NCBI GenBank assembly: GCA_031273455.1 | Contig: JAISRZ010000103.1 | Location: forward strand, 1-55,798 | Direction: 5' to 3' | Length of the DNA stretch: 55,798 nucleotides | From: Deltaproteobacteria bacterium | GTDB taxonomy: Bacteria; Desulfobacterota; Desulfarculia; Adiutricales; Adiutricaceae | Part shown: positions 26,420 through 35,819 of the stretch, piece by piece | Layout: the number at the start of each line of letters is the position of its first letter | How positions within the stretch are numbered: the first letter of the stretch is position 1 | Notes under the pieces: model-generated | Seen by the model: the letters and a program-made list of their open reading frames with translations, nothing else | Databases searched by the model: none | Told to the model about the DNA's origin: nothing | Program-made: the position numbers and the translations under genes

Positions 26420-26448
26420 TTTTAGGCGGGTTTTAAGCCCACCTAAAA
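26420..26448. terminator. Hairpin between convergent genes
   Basis: TTTTAGGCGGG (26420-26430) pairs with CCCACCTAAAA (26438-26448), one mismatch. The A/T ends give U-rich tails in both directions, so it can serve the rightward flavodoxin gene and the leftward zinc-ribbon gene. Confidence 0.65.
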
Positions 26449-26450
26449 CC

Positions 26451-27092
26451 TTAGGGAGCGGTTAGGGAGCAATCGGCTAACGTGGGGGACCCTAAGATCA
26501 TCGTGGTCCCCTTCCCTTCTAGGAAGACCCAGTCGCCTCTTTTTAGCTCGGAGAGTTCTGGAATAGCGGCGCTTGAGAAACTACACCGCACGCTGGGCGT
26601 CTCAAGGGAGCTCGCCTCCAGTCGGACCACCGCGTTATTTAAAAGAGGGTCTTTCGATATCTCTAAAACCCGGCCAGAGACCTTTAAGATCTGGCCTTTG
26701 TACTTACTGTCCGCCGCGGTCGCGTTAACGCTGTAGTCATTAAAAAGCTCCCGAGCGTCCACCTTCACCGCCGCTGGAGCGGTCGAAGTGACTTTCGTGG
26801 AGCTTATAGCGGCTGATTTAGCGGGGGTTAAAGAGTTCTCTGAAGGAAACGCGACGCGCCAGATGATTATCCCAAGGCTCAGAATAATGGCCCAACTAAT
26901 GATTTCCGCGCAGACTTTGGTTTTTAAGCCAACCGGGGGCTTAGGGGTCTCCGGGGGCAAAGGCGGAGGCGAGGGCGGAGCGACTCGAATTATTTGGAAC
27001 AGTTGAGGGTTAATCGGATAACCGCATTTAAGGCAAGTAAAGGCTCGCTCCGAAACCTCCGCCCCACATTCCGGGCATTTAATCAAAGCCAT
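26451..27092 (-). CDS. Zinc-ribbon membrane protein with tRNA_anti-like OB domain
   Basis: A 213-residue protein. Residues 6-23 form a zinc ribbon (CPEC...CLKC). A proline-rich stretch (about 38-55) and one transmembrane helix (about 60-80) follow. The C-terminal half (about 112-213) matches the tRNA_anti-like OB-fold family: ELFNDYSVNATAADSKYKGQ, ILKVSGRVLEIS, and GDWVFLEGKGT. Despite the family name these are usually exported or membrane-anchored domains of unknown ligand. It stands alone. Confidence 0.8.
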   Translation of the reverse strand: MALIKCPECGAEVSERAFTCLKCGYPINPQLFQIIRVAPPSPPPLPPETPKPPVGLKTKVCAEIISWAIILSLGIIIWRVAFPSENSLTPAKSAAISSTKVTSTAPAAVKVDARELFNDYSVNATAADSKYKGQILKVSGRVLEISKDPLLNNAVVRLEASSLETPSVRCSFSSAAIPELSELKRGDWVFLEGKGTTMILGSPTLADCSLTAP

Positions 27093-27252
27093 GGAGATGT
27101 TTCCTCACCAGCGCGCGGGAGCCTATGACAGCTAAGATATCCTTTTCGAGCGTACGCCTTAAAGCCCGTAAAAAGGGCTAATAATGGAGCTAAGTGGAAA
27201 AGGCCAATTTAGCTAAGGGCCGCCAGCTAAGTTGCGCGGCCAAGTGGGTGGT

Positions 27253-28083
27253 CTAGCTTTGTAGATTTTTTAAGACTTTTTTCGCCTCAAAACCGGTTAA
27301 AAATATCTCATTAAATAATTCCACCGATCTTTTAACGCCATCCACTTGGTAGCTAAGCGTAGCTGACAAGATTAACTCACTTAAATCTTTTGAGTAAAAA
27401 GCGGTAAATATCGTTTTAGAATTGTTATTTTTATTCGTAGTATTAAATAAATTAAACAATTTATCTATATTCAGAAACTCTTTATTCTTTATAGATGATT
27501 CAATATTATTTTTTAAATAAAATTCTTTGGTAAATATTTTACATTTCATCCATTGATTATTTTTTTCAGAATAATAATTTTTAGACAAAAATAAATTGCT
27601 TAACACAACTGTAATAACTATAATAACATAACTTATTATTACTTTAACAGCGATTAAAGTTCCAATGTCGGAGCCAAACATTATTGGCAAAAAGACATCG
27701 ATAAAACGGAATACGGTTATGAAAATATCATAATTTACAGTAATACTCTTATAAGCCTCAAAATTAGTGCTTAATGTAAACAACAGACAAATAAAAACAT
27801 AATAACCAAATGTTAGTCCTATTATTATCAAAATAATAGCGAGTTTTTTATTTCGGCAACGCGAAATTAGAACCGACCAATTAGTTATATAAGAGAATAT
27901 TAGACCTACAACAAGAGCAATAAAAAACCATACTACTGATGTCACTTTATATTTTATATTTATTGTAATAAAAATATAAGATAATGGAAACGAAAGAAGT
28001 GTAAATAATATTAAAGAAAAGAGTGGTATAATAAAATAACTTCTTTTGGTTGTCAGACCTGATTCTTTATATAAATTATACAT
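27253..28083 (-). CDS. A+T-rich multi-pass membrane protein of unknown function
   Basis: A 276-residue protein with about five hydrophobic segments (near 15-40, 50-70, 80-105, 120-140 and 150-172) and a charged C-terminal domain of about 100 residues rich in Asn and Lys. I do not recognise it. Base composition is far more A+T rich than the flanking housekeeping genes, and ATA/AAT codons are frequent, suggesting recent acquisition. The ribosome-binding site is weak. Confidence 0.6.
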   Translation of the reverse strand: MYNLYKESGLTTKRSYFIIPLFSLILFTLLSFPLSYIFITINIKYKVTSVVWFFIALVVGLIFSYITNWSVLISRCRNKKLAIILIIIGLTFGYYVFICLLFTLSTNFEAYKSITVNYDIFITVFRFIDVFLPIMFGSDIGTLIAVKVIISYVIIVITVVLSNLFLSKNYYSEKNNQWMKCKIFTKEFYLKNNIESSIKNKEFLNIDKLFNLFNTTNKNNNSKTIFTAFYSKDLSELILSATLSYQVDGVKRSVELFNEIFLTGFEAKKVLKNLQS

Positions 28084-28296
28084 TGAGCTAAAACTTTACC
28101 ACGGTTTATTAATCAAGCAGTCTTTTTGAGCGAAGAAGATAGTCTGACGTGGGCCCTTAGAAAATCACCCTAAGTTTGGGCTCTTGTAATAAGGGACCCA
28201 ACGCCAGAGCCAGAGGGAAAAACGGGCTGGCCCTTCAGGTTGGAAATCCCAACCTAAGCCCCTTCCCCCTGGTTACCCAAACACGCCTTTAAGTCT

Positions 28297-29082
28297 TTAG
28301 ACCTGGGCGAGTTTTCTAGACCTGACTAAACCAGTTAAGACCAACAAACCAGTTAGGCCAACGACCACGCTGATAATAGTGGTTGGCGGCGCCCCAAATA
28401 TCAGACGACCGCGATCGTCCCCGCGGAAAAAGTCCAGAACGAACCTTATTAACCCGGCCCCTAACAGATAAAAGCCAGCCACTATTCCGGGGCGGCTTTT
28501 GGCGTAAGGAGTCTTTAGCCCGAAATACAGTAGGCCGCTTAATAACAAAAGGCTGACCGATTCCATCAACTGAGTCGGCCAGAGGGGCGTTTGGGCCGGG
28601 GCTAAAGAATTGTAGGGAAAAACGACCGCCAAAGGGTTCGAGGCTGAAGTCGCCTTGCCGTAACAACAACCGGCGAAAAAACAGCCTATCCGACCGATCC
28701 CTTGGCCAATGGCCAAAGAGGGCGCTAAGGCGTCAGCCGTGGCCCAGAACTTTAAGTTAAACCTGGCCAAAAAAAACGGGGCCACCAGAACCGCTAAAAT
28801 CGGGCCCCCTTGGAACGTTAAGCCCCCGCGCCAAAAAGTCATAAAGTTAAACCAGGAACCCTGGCTAAAAAATCTCAAATTTAGTAAAATAAATAATATT
28901 CTTGAGCCAATCACTCCAAAAATCACCATGATAATTCCAAAATTCATGAGACTTTTGGGATTAATCTCTCGGATCCTCGCGGATCTTTTTAGTAATATTA
29001 AGGCTCCTATAATACCGAATGATATAAAGAGACCATAAAAACTAATTACTAAATGGTTGAATAAAATAATTCTTGGCAACAT
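28297..29082 (-). CDS. lgt: Prolipoprotein diacylglyceryl transferase
   Basis: Lgt moves diacylglycerol from phosphatidylglycerol onto the lipobox cysteine of lipoproteins in the inner membrane. The 261-residue length, about seven hydrophobic segments and the signature GRIGCFFAGCCYG (residues 130-142) identify the family, as do WRGGLTFQGG (about 84-93) and RPGIVAGFYLLGAGLIRFVLDFFRGD near the C terminus (read in two parts: RPGIVAGFYLL and RFVLDFFRGD). Two usual histidines differ: the FHGG-type motif reads FQGG (Gln91) and HPTQLYE reads WPTQLMES. It starts 8 bp after the stop of the upstream metalloprotease-like gene. Confidence 0.88.
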   Translation of the reverse strand: MLPRIILFNHLVISFYGLFISFGIIGALILLKRSARIREINPKSLMNFGIIMVIFGVIGSRILFILLNLRFFSQGSWFNFMTFWRGGLTFQGGPILAVLVAPFFLARFNLKFWATADALAPSLAIGQGIGRIGCFFAGCCYGKATSASNPLAVVFPYNSLAPAQTPLWPTQLMESVSLLLLSGLLYFGLKTPYAKSRPGIVAGFYLLGAGLIRFVLDFFRGDDRGRLIFGAPPTTIISVVVGLTGLLVLTGLVRSRKLAQV

Positions 29083-29090
29083 GAGTGTAT

Positions 29091-29867
29091 CTAATTACTC
29101 AGCTTTTTTTCCATTTCCCGGACCGCCCACTCCTCAATCAGCTGACTTTCCTTTTCTTTGGAGTAGCTTTTCAGGGTTTTCGCGACCTCGTCCTTTTCTT
29201 CGGGGGTTAATTGGCTCCATTTATCCAAATACTCTTTTTTTACGGCGGGCTCTTCATCCCAGATAACATGGAGCCGCTCATGGGCCACCACCGACTTCAT
29301 GGAGCGCTTGCTACCCGGGGCGACCCCTAAAATATGGCGGGCTTTACCGGTTGAGGAAAAATGTCCATCTTCATATTTCACAACATTATCTATTAAAAGA
29401 TATAATAAAAACTCTAATTCTTCCCGCGAATACAATTCCAGCTTAGAATTATTGAGCCAATCGGTCACCTGGTCCAAGCCATAATGATAACCCTGGAGAC
29501 CTTTTTCCAGTTTCTCAATTGTAATAGTTTTATCAATATCTTTAGTAAAAATGGCTAATTGATAAATTTGTCTAGCGAGAACTGAAGAGTTTTCATAATA
29601 CAACTCATAAGTAACAGCTTTATAATTCCATTCGGATTTTATAAAGTCATTAATTTCCTCGTTGGCGAGACCAATAACTCGGTGGGGATACTTCTGGTTA
29701 GACGGCGGATTGACCTTAGTCTCAAATGTCTTCCAGATTTTATCAAGCTTATTCTGTAAAATATCACCGTCTTCAGGTATTATTTCAGCGGAACTATTTA
29801 ACGTATTAAAACAAAATACTGAAAAAATAAGTATTATAGACGCGATTAATTGATTAATTTTTTTCAT
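29091..29867 (-). CDS. Secreted HExxH putative metalloprotease
   Basis: A 258-residue protein with a signal peptide (about 1-27, ending SSA). SVVAHERLHVIWDEE contains HERLH at residues 196-200, an exact HExxH zinc-protease motif. A possible third ligand is Glu245 or Glu246 in EEWAVREME, about 45 residues later. The region before the motif is mostly helical. I do not recognise the family, and protease activity is inferred only from the motif. The gene is A+T rich with more G+C-rich patches over the motif region, and it lies 8 bp upstream of lgt. Confidence 0.65.
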   Translation of the reverse strand: MKKINQLIASIILIFSVFCFNTLNSSAEIIPEDGDILQNKLDKIWKTFETKVNPPSNQKYPHRVIGLANEEINDFIKSEWNYKAVTYELYYENSSVLARQIYQLAIFTKDIDKTITIEKLEKGLQGYHYGLDQVTDWLNNSKLELYSREELEFLLYLLIDNVVKYEDGHFSSTGKARHILGVAPGSKRSMKSVVAHERLHVIWDEEPAVKKEYLDKWSQLTPEEKDEVAKTLKSYSKEKESQLIEEWAVREMEKKLSN

Positions 29868-29953
29868 TTAAAGATATACTTTGTTAGCTATTTATATGAT
29901 TATTGGTAAGTAAAATAAAATAAAAAATCACTATAATAACCAAACTTAAGTCA

Positions 29954-29994
29954 ATAGCCGGGAAATCAGCTGGCGCGACAAATTTCCCGGCTAT
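29954..29994 (-). terminator. Hairpin downstream of the secreted CHAT cluster
   Basis: ATAGCCGGGAAAT (29954-29966) pairs perfectly with ATTTCCCGGCTAT (29982-29994) around a 15-nt loop, about 40 bases after the last gene of the cluster. It has no long U-run. Confidence 0.5.
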
Positions 29995-30034
29995 ACGCTA
30001 CGGAGAATCCTAAACTAGGAAAACAACCACAAAA

Positions 30035-30931
30035 TTAGCCTAAAGTGCCAAGGTCGCTGACCAAATCTTTGGCGCTCATAGCTAAACCCTGAGCCACGGA
30101 TAGAAGGTTAGTCACCGGCGAAAGCAATTTCTGAGCGATATTCTCAGGACCGCCACCACCGCCACCGGCGCAGGAACTTAAAGTGCCGGCCACAGCTCCC
30201 GGAGAAGTTAAGGACCCAACCTGGGAACGAATTTGATTTAAAAGGGAGGTAACCTCAGTCACCAGACCAGCCGCCTCTTGAACCAGCTTATTAGCCCGGG
30301 GGACCAAGTTCTTACGTAATTCAGCCTTATCTTGAGCCGACAATTCACCAGTCTCAACCGCTTCTTTAAAGTAAGCTCTCCTGGCCTTATCAAGTTCAGA
30401 CTGACTGCTCTTAAAAGCGGAAATCTTATCCCCGTCAGCGCCGGAGATAACGACATCAATTGATGCGACCATGGCTTTGCCAGCGTCTAAAGCCAAATTA
30501 GCCCTAGTGGTGCATTTACCCTTGGCCCAGATATCAGAGTACTTCTGGCTGGTGGCCAAGAAATTATCTCCAGCCGACTTTAACTGGTTGGCCAACCCCG
30601 CGGCGACAGAACCACCGGCGGCCTGCTGGTTTTTAGCCTGGGCGACTAGCCCCCCAATAGTTTTTTCCTGACTGGCGAGTTGTTTTTTGACAGCCCTTTC
30701 CTGCGCCCAATCAACGGGAGGGGCGGGCTTAGAGGCAGTAGCCTTAGGCTCTTTAATAGAGTCAATAGAAAGCGAGACATTTTCCTCGCCGATTCCACCA
30801 GCGTTAGCCGCTGATTTGTTAGTCTGCGCCTCTAGTCCATCTAAAGCCCAGCCCACAGACGCAAGCAACAGCAGTAGCCCGATGACCCAGAAAGACTTGA
30901 CGCATTTACCTAAATTTCGAAGAAAAACCAT
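30035..30931 (-). CDS. Secreted helical protein, last gene of the CHAT cluster
   Basis: A 298-residue protein with an AAGGAG ribosome-binding site and a signal peptide (about 14-29, ending GWA). The mature part is rich in Ala, Lys, Gln and Glu and appears helical or coiled-coil (QKYSDIWAKGKCTTRANLAL, KAELRKNLVPRANKLVQEA). Near residue 255 there is a CAGGGGGGP run. Two lone cysteines (about residues 135 and 253) could form a disulfide. It follows the CHAT protease gene by 15 bp. No known domain seen. It does not carry the TRDLVF motif of its neighbours. Confidence 0.75.
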   Translation of the reverse strand: MVFLRNLGKCVKSFWVIGLLLLLASVGWALDGLEAQTNKSAANAGGIGEENVSLSIDSIKEPKATASKPAPPVDWAQERAVKKQLASQEKTIGGLVAQAKNQQAAGGSVAAGLANQLKSAGDNFLATSQKYSDIWAKGKCTTRANLALDAGKAMVASIDVVISGADGDKISAFKSSQSELDKARRAYFKEAVETGELSAQDKAELRKNLVPRANKLVQEAAGLVTEVTSLLNQIRSQVGSLTSPGAVAGTLSSCAGGGGGGPENIAQKLLSPVTNLLSVAQGLAMSAKDLVSDLGTLG

Positions 30932-30946
30932 ACTAACTCCTTGTCA

Positions 30947-33900
30947 TTAGAGACCGAAAATATGTCCAGCGGCCCAATAAAATGGGTGCATTGGAACTGG
31001 AGAAACTTTGATCATTTTTACTTTAAGTTGAGGGTCTTTAATATAAGCAATTTGCGCGTTCCGCAAAGCTTCAGCGGGGGATTGACCTTTTGTATAATTC
31101 TCCATGAAGCTAGATAATATCATTGATGATGAAAGATCATCAACAAACCATAAATTACCATATACATTATTAAAATTTTTATTCATAAATGTATCAACTA
31201 AACAAACTTGATCTATACCAGGTTGCCAGTTAAATTTTTTCAATTCTTCAATTTCAGATTTATTAAATTTATCAATACCGTATTCTAAATAATTTTGTAA
31301 TTTTGAATTATTAGTATTGTCTAAAGCGTCTACATCAGAATCTTCAAATGGTTGTACAACAAATTTGGTCTCAAATATTTGAGGTGAAAAGTCTACCGCG
31401 GAATTACAAGCTGATAGTACAGCTAAATCAGCGTTTTCAAAAATTTTATCATCTAAATTTAGAATATCTTTCAATAATAACATTCCATTATGTTCTACAT
31501 CAGGATAGGACATATAAAGATAACTATTTAACAAAGAAGTATTAGTTAAATTATGTTCATCAAAAAAATCACTATATAAGCGTTGTTTTTTAGTAAGTTC
31601 TATTTTTTGATCTTTTTTTTCTTTAATAGCATAATACATTTTTAATGATTCACTATGCGGAACACCATGAGTCGCGAAATACATTACATTGAATTTATCT
31701 TTTTTAATATGACTAAGCCAAGTAGATTCTTTTGCGTCCGCTAATTTTAATAAAATAGAGTTACCAATATTTTGCTCATCCCAAACTTTTTTTACATTTT
31801 CACCTTCTTTTTCCGCGCCTTCTAAAGCCGGTTGATTAAGTGATTCATGTTTTGGGTTTGAGACAATAATAATATTTTGATTTTTTTTATTTAAAATTTT
31901 CTTTTTATCGTATTTAAAAAAACCAAATCGTGATAAAGTTATTTGTTTTTCTTCAATTAAATAAATTGGTGAGTTATCATCATTTTTACCAGCAATTAAA
32001 GCGGCAAATGGAACATAAGAAATTGATTTACTTGTTATAAAATAAATATTTTTTTTGTCTTTTATTAAATGTTGAATTGGTGTATATAATACTTTAGTTA
32101 TAGCTTCTAATACTTTAATAACTTCGGCATACATAATGATTGATTGTTTATTCATAAATTGTTGTTTTTTAAATTTATTTTCTATTTGTACAAATCGACT
32201 CATATGTCCAAATTTTTCAATATTATCACTAATAAAATCAGATAAAATTAGTTGATATAATTTATTATGTGATATTTCAACTTGTACGAGATTAGTATCA
32301 GTTTTTGTAATTACTAAAATTTGTAAAAATTGGTCTAAAGGTATGTATTGAACAATAGCGGTGTTATCATCGATTAGAGATCTAATTTTTTCGATATTTA
32401 AAGTAACATCAGAGTCAAAAATTGGATCTTTATACTTATCTTTCCATTCACTCAAGTATTTTTCAAACTGAGCCGCGGTGACTTTCTCCACCTCGCTAGC
32501 GGCTTTTAAAGCCGCTTCAGTGGCCTTGCTGGATTTAGCGTTGGTCGAGGCTGACTTCGCTTGAACTACCGCGTCAGCCGCTTTTTGCTTTTCAGCTCCC
32601 AATTGCTCAATTTTTTCAAACAACGCTTTTTTGTTAGGTTCATCGTATTCTGGCTTACTTAATTGCATATTAGCTTTAAAAATTTCTTTTCTATATATTT
32701 CATCGTATTCCATTTGTTTTTTTAATAAAGATTCATCTTTAGTTTGATTATATAGTAATGCGCAAACTTCAATAGCGTTTACAAAAAGATCCTCTTTATC
32801 TTTTAAATAATTTTGAATCACTTCAGGATTATTATCTATAGTTTTTATTGAAAGAACTACTTTAATAGCTTGGGCGTATAATTCTTCAGCTTTAACAAAT
32901 TCTCCTTGAGCTTTAGCCAGATCCGCCAAACCTTGCAGGGCTTTCCAGTGCGACTGGGCCAAAGAAAACTCAACCGCCAAGCGCTCCGCTTTTTTAAAGT
33001 ATTCCTCACTTAAAGCCAGCGACTCCGCCTCCGTTGGGGGTTTAAACTCAGTGGATCTTGATTTTCCTGGCCCTGACGCGCTGACTTGGTTGTCATTAGG
33101 TTTAATTACTGGCGTCGCCCCTTCTTCGCCCTCTGGCTCATCCTCAGGCTCAAAAACCAGATCCCTCGTCGCGCTTTTTGGTAGAGCTAAAAGCTGATAT
33201 ATTAATCCTAATTGAGTGTAAACAATGGTTTTTTGATTAGGTAAGGCTTGCGCTTCGTAAATTTCTTTCGCCTGAAGCAATTGTTCCAAGGCTAAGGCGT
33301 AATCGCCGTTTTCTTTATCAATGGCCGCCATGCCCATTAAAACAGTGCCCACCCCTTCCAAAAATTGAACTTCTTGGTAAATCGCCAGAGCCTCCTGGTA
33401 ATCCTTCATGGCTTCCTCAGGCAACCCACTCAGTCTTTTCATCAAAGCCAGGTTGTTTAAGGCGATGGCCTCATCGCGGCGATTACTGACCTCTTTGGCG
33501 ATTTCATAGGCTTTTTCGAAGCTGGCGGTGGCCTTTTGCCAGTCGCCAACCGTTTTGTAGACCGCCCCGACATTGTTATAGTCAACGCCTTCATTCCGCC
33601 GCAATTTGAACTCTCTGGCCTTATCTTGAGCCAGGTTTAAAGTATCCAAAGCTTTAGAAAGTTGCCCCATTTCCCAGTAAATAATGCCTTTATTGCTTAA
33701 AGACTCAACAGTAGCCAGCGATCCCTTGACGGTTGACGCTTCTTTTGTGGCCGTGTCGAGGTTTTTTAAAGCCTCCGAGTAGCGGCCAAGGCTACCTTGA
33801 GCCAACCCTAAAGCGGTTAACAGAGTCGGCCTCTTTTCTTTGGGATATCCTTTACTAGCTAGAGCTTTGGTGTAGGCGTCAACGGCGGGGGCGTATAGTC

Positions 33901-34372
33901 CGAGGGCCCGGTACGCGTCACCTTGAGAGGCTAAGTAGATAGCCATATCTTCTGGGGAAATCTTGACTTTGGCGGCGATCAATCTAGCGATAGAGTCGGC
34001 CACAACTACATGATCGGATATTTTTTCGGCGCAAAATACAATTAATTTAGTAAATTTTTCTAAAACGTCAGGAGCGACCTTCCCCGGAAGCTCTAAAGCT
34101 TCCTCATATACCGAGATGGCGTCGTCAAAACGCTCCTGTTTGATTCGTATGACCCCTATATTGCCCAAAATTGTCCGAGCGTTGTCATAACGCTTGGCTT
34201 TTTTTAGAATTTCCACCGCCTGCGTAAACTCATTAGCCGCGGCGTCTAAATTACCGGCCTTAAAGTTTTCCTGGCCGTCTTGAAGATGAGTGTCCAGATC
34301 CTGACTCCATGACGGGTTAGAATGAAGAATTAAAAAAAGAGAGATAAGAGCTAATAACACCGATTTTTTCAT
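30947..34372 (-). CDS. Secreted TPR-CHAT caspase-like protease
   Basis: A 1141-residue protein with GAGGAA upstream and a signal peptide (about 1-23, SNPSWSQ). Residues about 25-395 are TPR repeats (for example ANEFTQAVEILKKAKRYDNA, ALDTLNLAQDKAREFKLRRN). A linker at 402-416 contains TRDLVFEPEDEPEGE. More TPR follows (about 445-520), then a helical stalk (about 560-645), and a C-terminal CHAT domain (about 680-1141). The catalytic pair is present: His902 in MYFATHGVPHS and Cys989 in LAVLSACNSA. CHAT proteases are separase/caspase relatives; most known ones are cytoplasmic, so the signal peptide is notable. The CHAT-coding half is much more A+T rich than the TPR half. It is fourth of five consecutive leftward genes for secreted proteins. 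Confidence 0.88.
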   Translation of the reverse strand: MKKSVLLALISLFLILHSNPSWSQDLDTHLQDGQENFKAGNLDAAANEFTQAVEILKKAKRYDNARTILGNIGVIRIKQERFDDAISVYEEALELPGKVAPDVLEKFTKLIVFCAEKISDHVVVADSIARLIAAKVKISPEDMAIYLASQGDAYRALGLYAPAVDAYTKALASKGYPKEKRPTLLTALGLAQGSLGRYSEALKNLDTATKEASTVKGSLATVESLSNKGIIYWEMGQLSKALDTLNLAQDKAREFKLRRNEGVDYNNVGAVYKTVGDWQKATASFEKAYEIAKEVSNRRDEAIALNNLALMKRLSGLPEEAMKDYQEALAIYQEVQFLEGVGTVLMGMAAIDKENGDYALALEQLLQAKEIYEAQALPNQKTIVYTQLGLIYQLLALPKSATRDLVFEPEDEPEGEEGATPVIKPNDNQVSASGPGKSRSTEFKPPTEAESLALSEEYFKKAERLAVEFSLAQSHWKALQGLADLAKAQGEFVKAEELYAQAIKVVLSIKTIDNNPEVIQNYLKDKEDLFVNAIEVCALLYNQTKDESLLKKQMEYDEIYRKEIFKANMQLSKPEYDEPNKKALFEKIEQLGAEKQKAADAVVQAKSASTNAKSSKATEAALKAASEVEKVTAAQFEKYLSEWKDKYKDPIFDSDVTLNIEKIRSLIDDNTAIVQYIPLDQFLQILVITKTDTNLVQVEISHNKLYQLILSDFISDNIEKFGHMSRFVQIENKFKKQQFMNKQSIIMYAEVIKVLEAITKVLYTPIQHLIKDKKNIYFITSKSISYVPFAALIAGKNDDNSPIYLIEEKQITLSRFGFFKYDKKKILNKKNQNIIIVSNPKHESLNQPALEGAEKEGENVKKVWDEQNIGNSILLKLADAKESTWLSHIKKDKFNVMYFATHGVPHSESLKMYYAIKEKKDQKIELTKKQRLYSDFFDEHNLTNTSLLNSYLYMSYPDVEHNGMLLLKDILNLDDKIFENADLAVLSACNSAVDFSPQIFETKFVVQPFEDSDVDALDNTNNSKLQNYLEYGIDKFNKSEIEELKKFNWQPGIDQVCLVDTFMNKNFNNVYGNLWFVDDLSSSMILSSFMENYTKGQSPAEALRNAQIAYIKDPQLKVKMIKVSPVPMHPFYWAAGHIFGL

Positions 34373-34429
34373 CTTAATTCCTCAAACTACCCATCATGGA
34401 ATGATAGATTTAGCTAAATAAGTTATAGA

Positions 34430-35137
34430 TTATTTGTGGACTAACTCAAATTTGCTGATAAAAGGTTCACCAGCGGAGCCAGCTTGAGTTTTAACGGAAA
34501 CTTCCTCTTCTTCCTCTTCCTCGAAAACTAGATCCCTCGTGGCCTTTTTTTGCTCATTAGCGTCTTCCAGAGAAGCTAGTTGATAGGCGTTGTCCTCAAC
34601 TTTTCCAGACTTTTTCAAAGCCTCTTGCACGGCCTCGTCAAGTTCAGGAATTCTCTCGGGAGAAAAAACCACCAATAGAGTTTCAGTCCCTGGGGTGTCG
34701 TCAAAACGGAAAGAGCCTTTCATTGGCACCACGTTATTAACGTTCTTCTTAACAAAATTGTTTGAGCCAGAATCAGATGATGGAAAAAGGATAGAGTACT
34801 GGCCGGAGGACATCTTAGCCAGCCAATAGACATAGCCATCAACGTTGGTGGTAAAACGCAATTTGACTTTGTCGCCGGATTTGAACTCATGGTTCGCTGG
34901 CACAGAGTTAGTCTGGCCATCTTTGGTAGTCAAATCCAGAGTTGTCTTAAAGGAAATAACCTCAGGGTTTTCAATTCCAGACTTCGCGGCGGAATCGGCG
35001 ATCTTGGTGTCTTCCTCATCCTCCTCCTCAAAAACCAGATCCCGGGTCGCGGCTGAAGACTGGTTCTCAAGAGCGAGAAAGGAAAAGATCGCTAAAAAAG
35101 CGAAAATAAAGCCGAAAATTAATGATCTAGATTTCAT
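34430..35137 (-). CDS. Secreted DUF4384 protein B with two TRDLVF motifs
   Basis: A 235-residue protein (AAGGAG upstream). The signal peptide ends near SSAA at residue 30, so the mature protein may begin directly with TRDLVFEEEDEED (residues 31-43). A DUF4384 domain follows (about 60-185): FKSGDKVKLRFTTNVDGYVY, GQYSILFPSSDSG and FRFDDTPGTETLLVVFSPE. Then ASLEDANEQKKATRDLVFEE (second motif, Thr200) and a tail ending FELVHK. DUF4384 is a beta-rich domain frequently found beside or fused to caspase-like peptidases. Position next to the CHAT gene supports partnership with it. Confidence 0.85.
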   Translation of the reverse strand: MKSRSLIFGFIFAFLAIFSFLALENQSSAATRDLVFEEEDEEDTKIADSAAKSGIENPEVISFKTTLDLTTKDGQTNSVPANHEFKSGDKVKLRFTTNVDGYVYWLAKMSSGQYSILFPSSDSGSNNFVKKNVNNVVPMKGSFRFDDTPGTETLLVVFSPERIPELDEAVQEALKKSGKVEDNAYQLASLEDANEQKKATRDLVFEEEEEEEVSVKTQAGSAGEPFISKFELVHK

Positions 35138-35216
35138 AAGTTAACTCCTTGCGCGAACTTTTCACCTTCAAAACAATAATAAAGGCGAAAAAATGATAGA
35201 AATAAAGCATTAAACT

Positions 35217-35714
35217 CTATTTAGTTGACTTGTTTGAATAGAAATCGAAAAGGGCCTTTAGGTCCGTTCCTTTTACTTCATTCTTTTCAGGTATTGGCTT
35301 ATCCACCGTCTTTTCTTGGATGGTCACATCTCCAGAGGAAAGCAAAGTCCCGTCAGTTTTACTTAAAACAAAAGTGTAAACTCCAATAGCTGGCAAAGGA
35401 ATATCAGCGATATATAGATTATTCCATTCAGCGTTTAGCATTATGGGTTCCCGGTGAAGTATTTCTTGAGCCCCATCGCTAGTAGGCTTATGGTAAATCG
35501 ATATTAGTCCGTCAATCACTCCAAATGGTTTAGACTCCGCGCTCTGAAACAAGATGCTAACTACATTAGTGTCAAAACTGCTAGCCGGATTTATCGGTTT
35601 CCACTTGTCATCAATCCCTTGACAAAAGACAACTTTTCCAGCGGTGGTCTGGGCGGCCAGTGGGGCGCTAAAAACAACCAACAAAGCTAGAAGAGCAAAA
35701 ACGAATGATTTCAT
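35217..35714 (-). CDS. Small secreted beta-rich protein of the CHAT cluster
   Basis: A 165-residue protein; start at ATG 35714 (an in-frame GTG at 35717 is possible). Signal peptide about 1-22 (SAPLAAQ). The mature part looks like an immunoglobulin-like beta sandwich: KVVFCQGIDDKWKPINPASS, VSILFQSAESKPFG, NNLYIADIPLPAIGVYTFVL, and a short helical C terminus (DLKALFDFYSNK). I recognise no family. It lies between the two DUF4384 genes but carries no TRDLVF motif. Confidence 0.75.
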   Translation of the reverse strand: MKSFVFALLALLVVFSAPLAAQTTAGKVVFCQGIDDKWKPINPASSFDTNVVSILFQSAESKPFGVIDGLISIYHKPTSDGAQEILHREPIMLNAEWNNLYIADIPLPAIGVYTFVLSKTDGTLLSSGDVTIQEKTVDKPIPEKNEVKGTDLKALFDFYSNKSTK

Positions 35715-35819
35715 CACCTAACCCCTGACATTTTTAAAAATATTATAAATATCTCCGCCATTACACTATAGTACAGTATTATTGCGGCGATATTTGCCTG
35801 TATCACCTATTTTTGCGAA

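Noticed and set aside
28297..29082. Large antisense open frames over lgt and other G+C-rich genes
   Set aside because: They lack start signals and sit opposite well-supported genes; treated as shadows.
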